Below are positions 50,812 to 62,800 of a DNA stretch of 64,000 nt, one piece after another. Location: assembly GCA_003254905.1 (NCBI GenBank), contig QANU01095353.1:1-64000 (forward strand), read 5' to 3'. The notes under the pieces were generated by a model that was given only the letters and a program-made list of their open reading frames with translations, ran no database searches and had not been told where the DNA came from. Each line of letters starts with the position of its first letter. Position 1 is the stretch's first letter. Source of the stretch: Nissolia schottii (lineage: Eukaryota > Streptophyta > Magnoliopsida > Fabales > Fabaceae). Made by a program: the position numbers and the translations under genes.

Positions 50812-53800
50812 ATGACAACGGCTGACAAGTACAACGTTGAAGCCGCAGAGATTTTGGCAAACGAGGCCCAGGTTTGACCCCAGTTACCGAGTTCGAATCT
50901 TTTGTTACTTATTTCAATTATTTTACCTTTTTTGACCCAGAATCATTGCTCATTCACGTTGTTCTTTCGCTGCTTGTTAGCGTTTGCCTATTGCGGAGGC
51001 CACCCCCATATACGAGCAGCTTCTACTGTTGTTTCCAACATCTGTGAGTGTTCTTGTTGAGTGCTTATATGAATTTCTTGTGTACTCTTGTAAGCAATAC
51101 GTGCTTTGTGATGATAAAGTGCTGCTGTGAGTGTTATTGGGAGTTTCTGCTTTCTACTTCTGCGGCACTGATATTGGTGATGCTTATTTTGGTGTTGTGT
51201 ACAGGCCAAGTTTTGGAGGCAGTATGTGGAGGCAAATATGGCTGTAAACAATGACGAAGCTACTAAGCAGATTTTCAGTCGGTGTCTGTTGAATTGCCTT
51301 CAGGTTCCTCTCTGGTATGTTGTTCTTTTAATATTGTTAATGCAATGGTTGGTTTGTAATGCTAATTAAACTTTGTTTCGTGTTACTGCTGGTGTAATTT
51401 GTGTCAATATATTGTATTCTCCTAGACTGCGTTTGGTTGTTGAGACAATTATAAATACAAAGACGTGAGGAAAAATCTTGTATTCTGTTTGGTGATGATA
51501 TACAAGATACAATTTATTGTATTTGTATCATGTTTGATTTTGTGGTGATAAGAAATAAAGACATGATAAATGACTTAAAATACCCTTTGGGTCTCCTCAC
51601 TTATTCATAATTTCATTAAAACTCTGTCTCTATCCTTGTTCTCGTGTCCCAGCAAACGGAGATACAGAAAATACACTAATTTTTTGGTATTGAGAGACAA
51701 GTTCTTGTACCTGTCTTCATAACCAAACAAGATTTTGTGTCCTGTATCAGCAACAAACGCAGCCCTATTGTCTCGAGGGGTTGTGGTTCTACACGAGTAT
51801 CTATATCTTGTTGGTTACTTCAACCAACTAACATGTAGTATGGCATGGATGGGACTATCTTTTTCCTTCTGTGCAATAAGCCTGTCCTTAGAAATAGTGT
51901 ATTCTTTCTTGTTGGTTGGTCATCAAATAGGATGGCTTAGTGGATATCATATGGTTACTGTACTTGGGTCGATGGGGAGGTTTTTGGAAAGAGAATGCAC
52001 TACTAGCATACTGCTTGTGTAGCTGAAAACTGTCGGATCAATACGGGTAAACATTGGGTATATTTAAGGTTAGGGATCCTATGCCAAAATGCTATTATAG
52101 CATAGTTGACCTTGCAAAGGTAACTTTCTTAAAGGATTCAGTTATGATAAGACACAGGTATATAGGCAGTGTAATATTGATTTACTAATGAAAATACCTC
52201 AAGTGTGTGTTACTGATTCTGATATGATGTCAGTAACAAATAGAGGTCTGTACTATAGAAGGTCCTCTCAAGCTCTCTTTATCAGTACTTAGAACCCAGA
52301 AAAAAAGAAGAAAACTGGAAAAGAAAGAATGAATAGTACAGACTCTTAGAGGGGTCTGTTGCCCCCTTCCCAACTTCTCCCATTCAACTCTTACTTTGCT
52401 CTTCCAGTCCTCTTGAATCCATCCACCATAGTGGGCTTTCTTTCTCTTTTCATGCCATAGGTATTTGTTATGATATGTTATCAAGAGGGGGGTGGGTAAT
52501 TATTCTCATTAGCTCTGATTAATATTCTTCTCACTATGCTGTCCCAGGAGATATTATTCCTATTGGGTCTGTTATCACAGGGAATATTATTCTAGAATCT
52601 CCCTCAATGCACTTGTTTCTTAAGTCTCTGCAGTCCTCCTTTCTTCCCCTAGCTTACACTTGGCTGGGGGATGGGGTTCTGACAAACTCTTTACTGATGG
52701 TGGCAGAATTAGTTAAATCATAGGCCTTGAAAATGACTCTTTTTATTTCTTATTTATTTATTTCAACAGGTGATCTGAAATTCCTTGCACTTTGGATGTT
52801 TCTTTCATTTTTGCCTTGTAGAAACTTCTATTGTCTTATATTCTTTGGTGGCTTCTCTCTTGTCTTACATGCAAACAGCGTAGTTGGTTTTATTTTTTAT
52901 TTTTTTTTAAAAAACTTAATCTTTCATGGTGTTTCTAATCTTTTTGTAGGCGGTGTTACATACGTTTCATTAGAAAGGTCAATGATAAGAAGGGGATAGA
53001 GGGTCAAGAAGAAACAAGAAAAGCTTTTGATTTTATGCTCAACTATGTTGGTAAGTTATTTTCCCTTTGTCCTTTTTTTTAATTTTCGCTTTTCATTACG
53101 AATTGGAGTAGCACATATTGAAGAGAAGATAATGCAAACTCGCCTAAGGTAGTTTGTTTACTTGAAAAGAGGTAGTTTGTTTACTTGAAAAGAAGACCAA
53201 GAGAGACCAGTGAGAGGATCAATATATGCATTATGAGGAAAGTGAATTAAAAGATAGGCAATTTCACTTGTAGCATGGCGGGCTTTGCAATGGTGGTGCC
53301 GTGGTGGCGGCTGTCAAAGGTGCCATGGAGGTGCCTTTAGTGAAATGGCAGTTTGAAGATAAGAAATCTCTCATGTGCCCTTGTATATAGCTTATGGGTA
53401 TTACTTTGGAGGATAAAGCAAAATTTCTAGCAACTATGCCCGTGTTAGAAAAAACCCTTCTTTTGACCCTGTCAGTTGTGAAACATATTTTCTTTCATCT
53501 TTATGCTACATATCTGTTTTTGCCTTCTCACTCTATCTGGTAATTAGGTCTTACTCTAATCTACCTCTCCAAGTCTCTGGTATCCTTCTCTTAGGTTATG
53601 TTTGGGAGATTGTTAGATGATGGAAGAGTGTGGTCATTAAGGGACTAGGAGGGAGAGGCAAGGAGGAGAGAGGATTGAACTAAGCCACTCTCTTGTTTGG
53701 ATGAAAAACTAGCTGAATAAGGTATGGAATGGACAATGTAAGACAAACCCTCCTTGACCCCCCAATTTGGAGGGACAAAAATTGGGGGGTTTGAGTGGCA

Positions 53801-56800
53801 AGGGAGGGACAAGGTGTCCATCCATGGCCATTCCTCTCGCTCCTCTTGAATAGCTTCTGAGGCCACTTAAGTGTAGCCATGCCACTCCTTGTCACTCCCT
53901 CTATTTTTCTTCTCCCAAACATGGTCACGTAAGCCATTTGTCCCTTTCTGTTTTTTCTTTTCTTCTCTTTCTCTCTCTATAAACCATGACCACAAACCAC
54001 TCGACTATTGCGTTCTTCTTGTGATGATATAAATTATCTAGTTGTAATCTTCTCTTATTAACACACATGTAGTGAGACAGGGAGAGGGAGAGAGAGAGAG
54101 AATCTCTAATTGCATAATGCAGTTTGGGATAGAAATAGTGTTGGTTTAACCAATGGTCTTTGTGTTGTTATTTAGTGTTTAGGGTTTCAAATGATGTGTG
54201 GGTAGGGCAATTACATCAACCTCTCCTGAGGTCCTTCAATATGTTGCCCCCTTTTAGTTTGCAAGTCTCACCTCCCATCTCCAAATAAATTTTAAAATAC
54301 CAAAATTACCCTTGAAAAAAACCCTAACTCCCAATTATCTCCTCCCTCACACATCACACACATCACCCCTACCCCCACAACAACCAACCATCCCACTACA
54401 ATACCCACCCTCTATGCTGCTGAAGCCTTTTTAAGCTCACTATTGTCAGCACCATCAACAGAAGCCAAAGATTTTCCTCAACCTTAACCCGCACATTTAC
54501 ACATTATAAGGGATGGGCATTGGAATTAGCTAGAAAAGTGGGGTTAACACTTTAGAGACATGTTTTAGTTCCTCTGCCTCTTGTTGTATACCTACTGCAG
54601 GTGTTGTTGTTGAAGTGGTTGCTAATGTTTGATAGAAGATACCTTGTTGTTGTTGTTTCTGTTGGGAATTGAAATCCATCGTCAAAATTGTGACTCACAT
54701 AGTGGAAACCCAGTATTATTGGGGTAGGAATACAACTGTGCGTGGATCGCCATATCCAGATCCAATCAGAGCCGGAGAGTCAGTATTCNTTGGATCAATT
54801 CTTATTGATAAATTATGCTGGATATGGGAGTAGGATAGGAAGGAAGTCAATAGTGTGGCAGGATAGGAAGGAAGTCAATAGTGTGGCAATGTTCCATTTT
54901 TTGCTATTGTTTGGTGTATCTGGCTTGAGCGCAATTCCTGCATTTTTAATGACAATTTTTTTGATAAATATGTTCTTTGGGATAAGATTAAGTGTATGGC
55001 TTTGACTTGGTGTAAAACACATAATCTTTATAGAGGACTTTCCCTCTCAGATATGTTGAGAGATTGGAAAGCTTTCCTTCATTGATAGTTTTTTTGTTTA
55101 CTATTGTTTTTGTATAGAGGGTGAGCCTTGGCGTAATGGTAAAGTTGTTGCCTCATGACGTGGAGGTTATGGGTTCAAATCCTAGAAACAACCTTTCTAC
55201 TTGCAGGGGTAAGGCTGCATACATCTTCCCTCCTTAGACCCCCCACTAGATGGGAGTCTTGTGCACTAGGCTGCCCTTTTTTATTGTTTTCGTATAGATG
55301 ATCTCTTGTCCTCCCACCTTTTGCATCTATCTTCTCCTCTTATCAATGCATTTTTTTTTTTGATGTAGAATGCAATTCTTTTTTTATCCCAAATAAAATG
55401 CTTGTTGGTGTTCTTTTTATTCTGAGTTGCTTTCTGATATTGGTTTTGTGGACCTGTATGCAGTAGTTGGCTATGAATGAATGTATAGTATGAAGTAAAT
55501 CTTTTGGTTTATTTTTGTTGTTTGTTTAGTATTTTACTAAGGGATTGACATGCTTTGTTACATGGTTTATCCATGTAGGAGTTGGTTCTTTGTGAGGATG
55601 CCTTAATCTTCTTCTGTATTCTTCTCTTCTAATAAAATTTCTTTTTGTATCAAAACTAAAAAAAAATTAGAAGAAACTACTTTACTTCTTAGCTTTGAAA
55701 CTTTTCTAAAGACGCTCATTAAGCTGAGTAGTTTGATAAACTCTGGAAAATATGTTTGATGTGAATTTAGAAGAATACTTCTATATTTTTCCACACCGTA
55801 CATACAGATGGAGCACTAGTTTTAATTACTTGTTATGATAATTTGTAATTTATTTTATTACTTGTGACAGGAAGAAATGCAGTGGATGGCGTGGAAGAGA
55901 CTTTTATCTTTTGAAAAGTGAGAAGCATGAATACTTTTTCTGAAGTTTAACTTTTAAGATTTGCTATTGATGCATTTTAGGTAATGTTAAATCTAAAAAC
56001 CATTTAATTGCCTCTACCCAACTACTTAAACTTTTGGGAGTGTTTTGGGAGTGATGATTCTTGAAATGGTTAGAGCCTCTACGACCAAGTGGTGTGTGCA
56101 AGTGTCTGTGTGCATGCTTGTGCCTGTCTTCCCTCACCCATATGAATGCCACAGCAACATGTGATGTACAGATGNAACCCTAAAATTAATGTATGTATTG
56201 ACAGTTATTTCCAATGTTGTGCTAACAGGAGCTGATGTTGCATCTGGCCCTGTGTGGATGGAGTACATATCCTTTCTGAAGTCATTGCCGGTTTGTTTAG
56301 TTAATTCTATGTATCATGTGCAATCCTTGGTACATAATTTGTTATCCATTTTTCATTTATTTGTGTAATTTGATCACAGGCTGTAAATGCTCAAGAAGAA
56401 TCACAGAGGATGACTGCAATGAGGAAAGTATACCAGAAGGCTATTGTTACTCCTACCCATCACATTGAACAACTTTGGAAGGATTATGAAAATTTTGAAA
56501 ATTCTGTTAGTCGTCAGTTGGTAATACGTTGGTCTTGAATTTATAATTCAATCTGATAATTTGTATACATGAGTCTGTAGTTGTTCTTCTGTGGCATTGG
56601 ATATGAATATTTTAAGGGTATGCAATGTGATGATTATTAGACTTGGATTGTATGCAAAACTGTCTTTTCCTGCTGGAGACTTGTCATGTAATGATGTTAT
56701 ACAAGATGATATTTAGCCCTATAAATTAGCCAAACTTATCCTACAGCTGGATTATCCTAGTTAATGAGAGAATAATATATTTAAAGTTACAGTTTTCCAA

Positions 56801-59800
56801 TTACCCATAATAAGCTGGCTGTAAAGTTCCAGCTATACAGTGATATGAAATTGCTGATTTTAAATCAGCATTGATTTTGCCAAATCAATTCCATTGACAA
56901 TGATAAGGTCTTTTGCAGGCTAAAGGACTGATATCTGAGTATCAACCAAAATATAACAGTGCCAGGGCAGTTTACAGGGAGCGGAAGAAGTATGTTGATG
57001 AAATTGATTGGAATATGCTTGCTGTACCACCAAGTGGATCATGCAAGGTAACTTCTTCATTTGCAAATTTTGCTTATCAGCAATAGTTGTTTTAGTATAA
57101 TTTCCTACGTTAAAACATGCAATTAGAAATCTTTAAGAAATGTAATTAGGGGTATAAAGATATTGGAAAGAGGGCCTTACCAGGTGAAATGCTGATCAAA
57201 TTGCTTGTTGATGTTTGTTGGGTGCAGCCTGCGACCTTGGATCAATTCTTATTGATAAATTATGCTGGATATGGGAGTAGGATAGGAAGGAAGTCAATAG
57301 TGTGGCAGGATAGGAAGGAAGTCAATAGTGTGGCAATGTTCCATTTTTTGCTATTGTTTGGTGTATCTGGCTTGAGCGCAATTCCTGCATTTTTAATGAC
57401 AATTTTTTTGATAAATATGTTCTTTGGGATAAGATTAAGTGTATGGCTTTGACTTGGTGTAAAACACATAATCTTTATAGAGGACTTTCCCTCTCAGATA
57501 TGTTGAGAGATTGGAAAGCTTTCCTTCATTGATAGTTTTTTTGTTTACTATTGTTTTTGTATAGAGGGTGAGCCTTGGCGTAATGGTAAAGTTGTTGCCT
57601 CATGACGTGGAGGTTATGGGTTCAAATCCTAGAAACAACCTTTCTACTTGCAGGGGTAAGGCTGCATACATCTTCCCTCCTTAGACCCCCCACTAGATGG
57701 GAGTCTTGTGCACTAGGCTGCCCTTTTTTATTGTTTTCGTATAGATGATCTCTTGTCCTCCCACCTTTTGCATCTATCTTCTCCTCTTATCAATGCATTT
57801 TTTTTTTTGATGTAGAATGCAATTCTTTTTTTATCCCAAATAAAATGCTTGTTGGTGTTCTTTTTATTCTGAGTTGCTTTCTGATATTGGTTTTGTGGAC
57901 CTGTATGCAGTAGTTGGCTATGAATGAATGTATAGTATGAAGTAAATCTTTTGGTTTATTTTTGTTGTTTGTTTAGTATTTTACTAAGGGATTGACATGC
58001 TTTGTTACATGGTTTATCCATGTAGGAGTTGGTTCTTTGTGAGGATGCCTTAATCTTCTTCTGTATTCTTCTCTTCTAATAAAATTTCTTTTTGTATCAA
58101 AACTAAAAAAAAATTAGAAGAAACTACTTTACTTCTTAGCTTTGAAACTTTTCTAAAGACGCTCATTAAGCTGAGTAGTTTGATAAACTCTGGAAAATAT
58201 GTTTGATGTGAATTTAGAAGAATACTTCTATATTTTTCCACACCGTACATACAGATGGAGCACTAGTTTTAATTACTTGTTATGATAATTTGTAATTTAT
58301 TTTATTACTTGTGACAGGAAGAAATGCAGTGGATGGCGTGGAAGAGACTTTTATCTTTTGAAAAGTGAGAAGCATGAATACTTTTTCTGAAGTTTAACTT
58401 TTAAGATTTGCTATTGATGCATTTTAGGTAATGTTAAATCTAAAAACCATTTAATTGCCTCTACCCAACTACTTAAACTTTTGGGAGTGTTTTGGGAGTG
58501 ATGATTCTTGAAATGGTTAGAGCCTCTACGACCAAGTGGTGTGTGCAAGTGTCTGTGTGCATGCTTGTGCCTGTCTTCCCTCACCCATATGAATGCCGGA
58601 GCAACATGTGATGTACAGATGTTGTCAATTTTTATGAGGATATATCTAGGGTGAAATCAGTTCAAGGTTTAATGAATCATATGGGAACCTTGTTACATGG
58701 CATGCCTCATTGCATGCTTGAAACGGTCTCTGTAGCATCCTCATTCTCTCCCCAAATGAACTGATTCATTTTTTGATTCTTAAGAATTGAGTGAGCCCCT
58801 CAACCCCAAAAGTTAGCTCATAGGGGAGGGATTCCCAACTCTATATACAGGCTATCTAATCCTTATCCCTTAGCAATGTGTGACTATAACACCTCTGCCT
58901 CCCACCCCACCCCCATCACGCCTAGGATTGGACATCTAGAGCATGAAGTTTACATGACTGGACATTTACCGGTGGGCCCAATATCAAACATAGGATAAGG
59001 TGTGATACCATCTTAAGAAATGAGTGGCCCTAGCTCAACCCTAAAAGTTAGCTTATGCTGGGGTGAATGCCCAACTCTATGAAGGCTATCTTGGCCTTAT
59101 CCCTTGGCAATGCTGGACTCTTAGCAATGTGAGTCTTTGACAGTGATGAAAGAAGAATAATTTATTTGAGGAGGGAAGGGAATGAAAATGGCTGATGAAG
59201 TATCCTTCGACTTTAGCTCAAAGGAGTAGAAAGGAAAATTGATAAAAGGAAAACACCAACTCAAAAGGACTATTTGATATTTTAACTCCTTTGCAAAATG
59301 AACTTGAGTATATGTAATTAACTTTCTAAATTCTGAATTTATGTGTCAAAGACCAGCTTTTCCAAAATTTTAAATTATCGAGTGGTTGTGGTGCATGTCA
59401 TATGCTAAAAGTGAGGAAAATGTGAGCGAGGGAGAGTTAGGTATGCTGAGGTGGCATAGGAGAGAAAGATTGTGCAAAGGGCTTTATATTTGTAAGGGGG
59501 TGCGGGAAGGGGATGCATTGAGGAAATTGGGATTGGGATTATTGGGATTTTGGGAGTGTTGGCCTCGCAAAGAGCCTCAACTTTTACTGTTTCATTGCTT
59601 CTTTCCTGTATTTTCCATTTCTTCAGTTATAGCAGGAATATCACACTGATATTGCTGTCAGTTCATCAATACAATATACATTTCATTATTTTGCTTTCCT
59701 TTCTAGTTCATTTCACTCCATGAGTACCAGGCTCTTAACCGGTGGCCAATCAATGATTTTGATTACAAGTGTTAAAACAATGAATTTTATAACAGTAATA

Positions 59801-62800
59801 GTACGCCTGCTGACGTGTTTTAGAATGAGTAACAAATTTTCTGTCCAAAAACGAAACTCTCCAGTAAGAACTCGTACCCAATTCTGAACTGTGATTCAGT
59901 TATAGTTGGTTTAGTAGCTGTTATAGTAGGTGAAGTCCAAGTCATGCATATATTCAGTGTCATAGTCTTAGAATCAGTCTGAGAAATTCAGAATAATATC
60001 ACTCCTATTCTCTCAAATTCTCTTTAAACTCTCTTTCTATCGCATTTTTTTTCTCTTTCCTTTTCTCATTCTCTGATACAATCAATGTGAGAGCCTTTTG
60101 TCTGATGCAAGAAGAAGCCTATGATACATTTTGCTGAAATTTAATTTAATTATGAAGAATGGGAGAGGCAAGAATCGATCTCATAAACACTTTCATGGAG
60201 GCTTTGATACCATGTGATGGTCCAATTTTTCAAAAAGCTGTTAAGTGTGGGACTCAAGAATGGTTTAATATTTCTACCGTTATGGTATTTAGTGTTTCTT
60301 TTTATCTTCTAAGAAAAAATGTCAGAATATCTTAAGAAAATCCCATATTACTGTCATTGTATCTTAAAATATTAGTCAACACCTTAGATGATCTCTGTGG
60401 TTTCTATATTTTATTACATTTTATGAATTGTTTTAAAATGATTGGTATTAGGATTCTAGTGTTGTCCTTTGTATGGCAACACAGTACATATATACAACCA
60501 AAACATCATTTTGAGTTGGTATTCTCTCTTATCATCTTCCTTAACTAAACTTTGGATTTCAACATGGTATCAAAATTAAAAGCATTACCATCCCATGTGA
60601 CTTGACCTGGCACTTTTATGCTCTCGAGTTCCCTAAAAATCTAGAACTCGAGAGAAAAATGAAACTTGGGAAATGTCAACATGGGTGCAAGTAGATTTTG
60701 TGTCAAGTACAATGCAGATGGAAGCATTAACAGATACAAGGCATGACTAGTGGCCAAAGGATTCACTCAATCCTATGGCATAGACTATGAAGAGACATTT
60801 GCTCCAAATTCTGTCTGAGCTATCTTATCCCTTGCTGCCAATCTAGATTGGCCTTTGCACCAACTTGACATCAAGAATGCCTTCCTAAATGGCAAGTTGG
60901 AAGAAGAAGTCTACCTGAACATTCCTCCTGGACTTGAAAAGAGAAAAACCAGCGGGCAAAGTGTGCAGATTACGCAAGTCCCTTATATGGCCTCAAGCAA
61001 TCACCTCGGGCATGGTTCAAAAGGCTAACTCGCGTGGTCGAAGGAAATGGTTTTGTTCAGTGTCAAACAGATCACACAATGCTTGTCAAACACTCTTTAG
61101 AGGGGAAAACAACATTGTGTATGTTGATGATAAAGTCATCGCAGGTGACGACAATGCAGAAACCGAACAACTCAAGAGACTCTTGGCTAAGGAATTTGAA
61201 GTGAAGGACCTAGGAAAACTGAAGAACTTCCTAGGAATGGAGGTAGCTTGTTCAAGAGATGGAATTTCCATGTCTCAAAGAAAGTATACCATAGACCTCT
61301 TGAAGGAAACTGGTATGGTTGGATGTAAGCCTGTTGACACCCCAATGGATTCAATCAAGAAAAGTGGGCTAGAAGAAGAAAGCCCTCCAACCGACAAGAA
61401 CAGGTACCAAAGACTTGTTGGAAAACTGATTTATTTAACTCACACGACCTAATATTGGCCTTGTTGTGAGCATGGCAAGTTGGTATATGAATAATCTCAT
61501 TGAGTATCACATGAAGGTTGTAAACCGAATCCTCTAAAGGGAACTCCAGGGAGAGGACTACACTTTGCAAGGAATTCTAACAGAGACATTGAGGTGTACA
61601 CTGATGCAGATTGGGCAGGGTCAATTACAAACCAAAAGTCCACCGCAGGTTATTGCTCCTATGTTTGGGGAAATTTGGTCACATGGAGGAGTAAAATGCA
61701 ATCGGAAGTTGCACGGAGCAGCAATGAAGCAGAGTGTAGAGCATTGTCTCATGGCATTTGTGAAGGGATATGGCTCCAAGAATGCTCAAGGAGCTTAAAA
61801 TCTCCTCAGACTACCCTATGAAGGTTCTATGTGATAACAAAGCTGCCATTAGCATTGCCAAAAATCTGGTTCATCATGATAGAACCAAACAGGTGGAAAT
61901 TGATCTTCACTTTATAAAAGAAAAGATCGAAAGTGGGGTCGCTAGTCTAGAATACACACCATCAAGTCAACAAACCGCCGATATTCTGACTAAAGGCCTT
62001 CCCAAGAGTACTTATGAGACTTTTAAGATCCAATCTAGGTATGGTAGACATCTACCACCCAATTTGAGGGGGAGTGTTGGTAATCAAGCATCTATTTTAG
62101 GAAAGAATACTCTGCTTTTAATCCTTTGACTTGTATAGATTAGGAGAAATTAAATCTTTCCTTTCTTAGGTAGTTGATATCTGTAATTATTATTTCCATT
62201 TAAGAGGAGATAATTTCCTCCTTTAATTTAGGGATAGGACCAGATTCATAGCTGCTCCTCGGGCCTATTTATTTGGCCTTTTGTAACCTCTTTTAATATA
62301 TAGAAAATACATTTTCTACAGTAGAGTTAATGTTGACTCCAATCCTTCCATTCCTATGGAACTCGTCAAACACTTTCAAGAGATCAACTTTGACGACATC
62401 CCAACATCCTTGAGAAACACCAAAAGTAAAACCATTTGGACCCGGTGCCTTACACCAAACAGCTTTTTTTCACTTCCTCTTCAGTAAAAGGTCTCTCCAA
62501 CAAAGTGGCCTTTTCTTGACTGATAGCAAAACAATCTAAACGTTCAATGAAAGGTCTAGAATGATTTTATTCCGCATATAACTCTTTAAAGAACCTTGTA
62601 ACCTCCGAAGAAATAGGACCTCTCTCTAACCATCTGACCATCCCCAATATCCAACTCCTTAATCCAACTTTTCTTCTTTCTGCCATAAGCCACTTTATGA
62701 AAAAGCCTCAAATTCACATCTCCCTCCTTAGCCCATTGGATCTTAGTCTTTTGCCTCCAACTTATCTCTTCTTTCAACAAAACCTCCTCAAAATCGTTGA

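Larger units (their letters stand above)
54790..56174 (+). repeat. Copy 1 of a 1,385-bp direct duplication containing CstF77 exon 8
   Basis: Matches 57237-58621 with a constant offset of 2,447 bp and no indel in the positions I checked. The only mismatches noticed are two bases near the right end (CCACAGC versus CCGGAGC). It is bordered by single Ns at 54789 and 56175. It carries a SINE (55119-55281) and a copy of exon 8 (55871-55917) with its acceptor and donor. Lying in intron 4 it is out of exon order. Confidence 0.95.

Noticed and set aside
52727-52999. 90-aa hydrophobic ORF in CstF77 intron 3
   Set aside because: It overlaps the start of exon 4 in another frame and is T-rich intron translation.
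55119-55281. Possible tRNA gene (A and B box promoter)
   Set aside because: No acceptor stem or cloverleaf; the body and flanking duplication identify an Au-like SINE.
59386-59649. 87-aa ORF in CstF77 intron 8
   Set aside because: No recognisable domain, and it lies in repeat-derived intron sequence.
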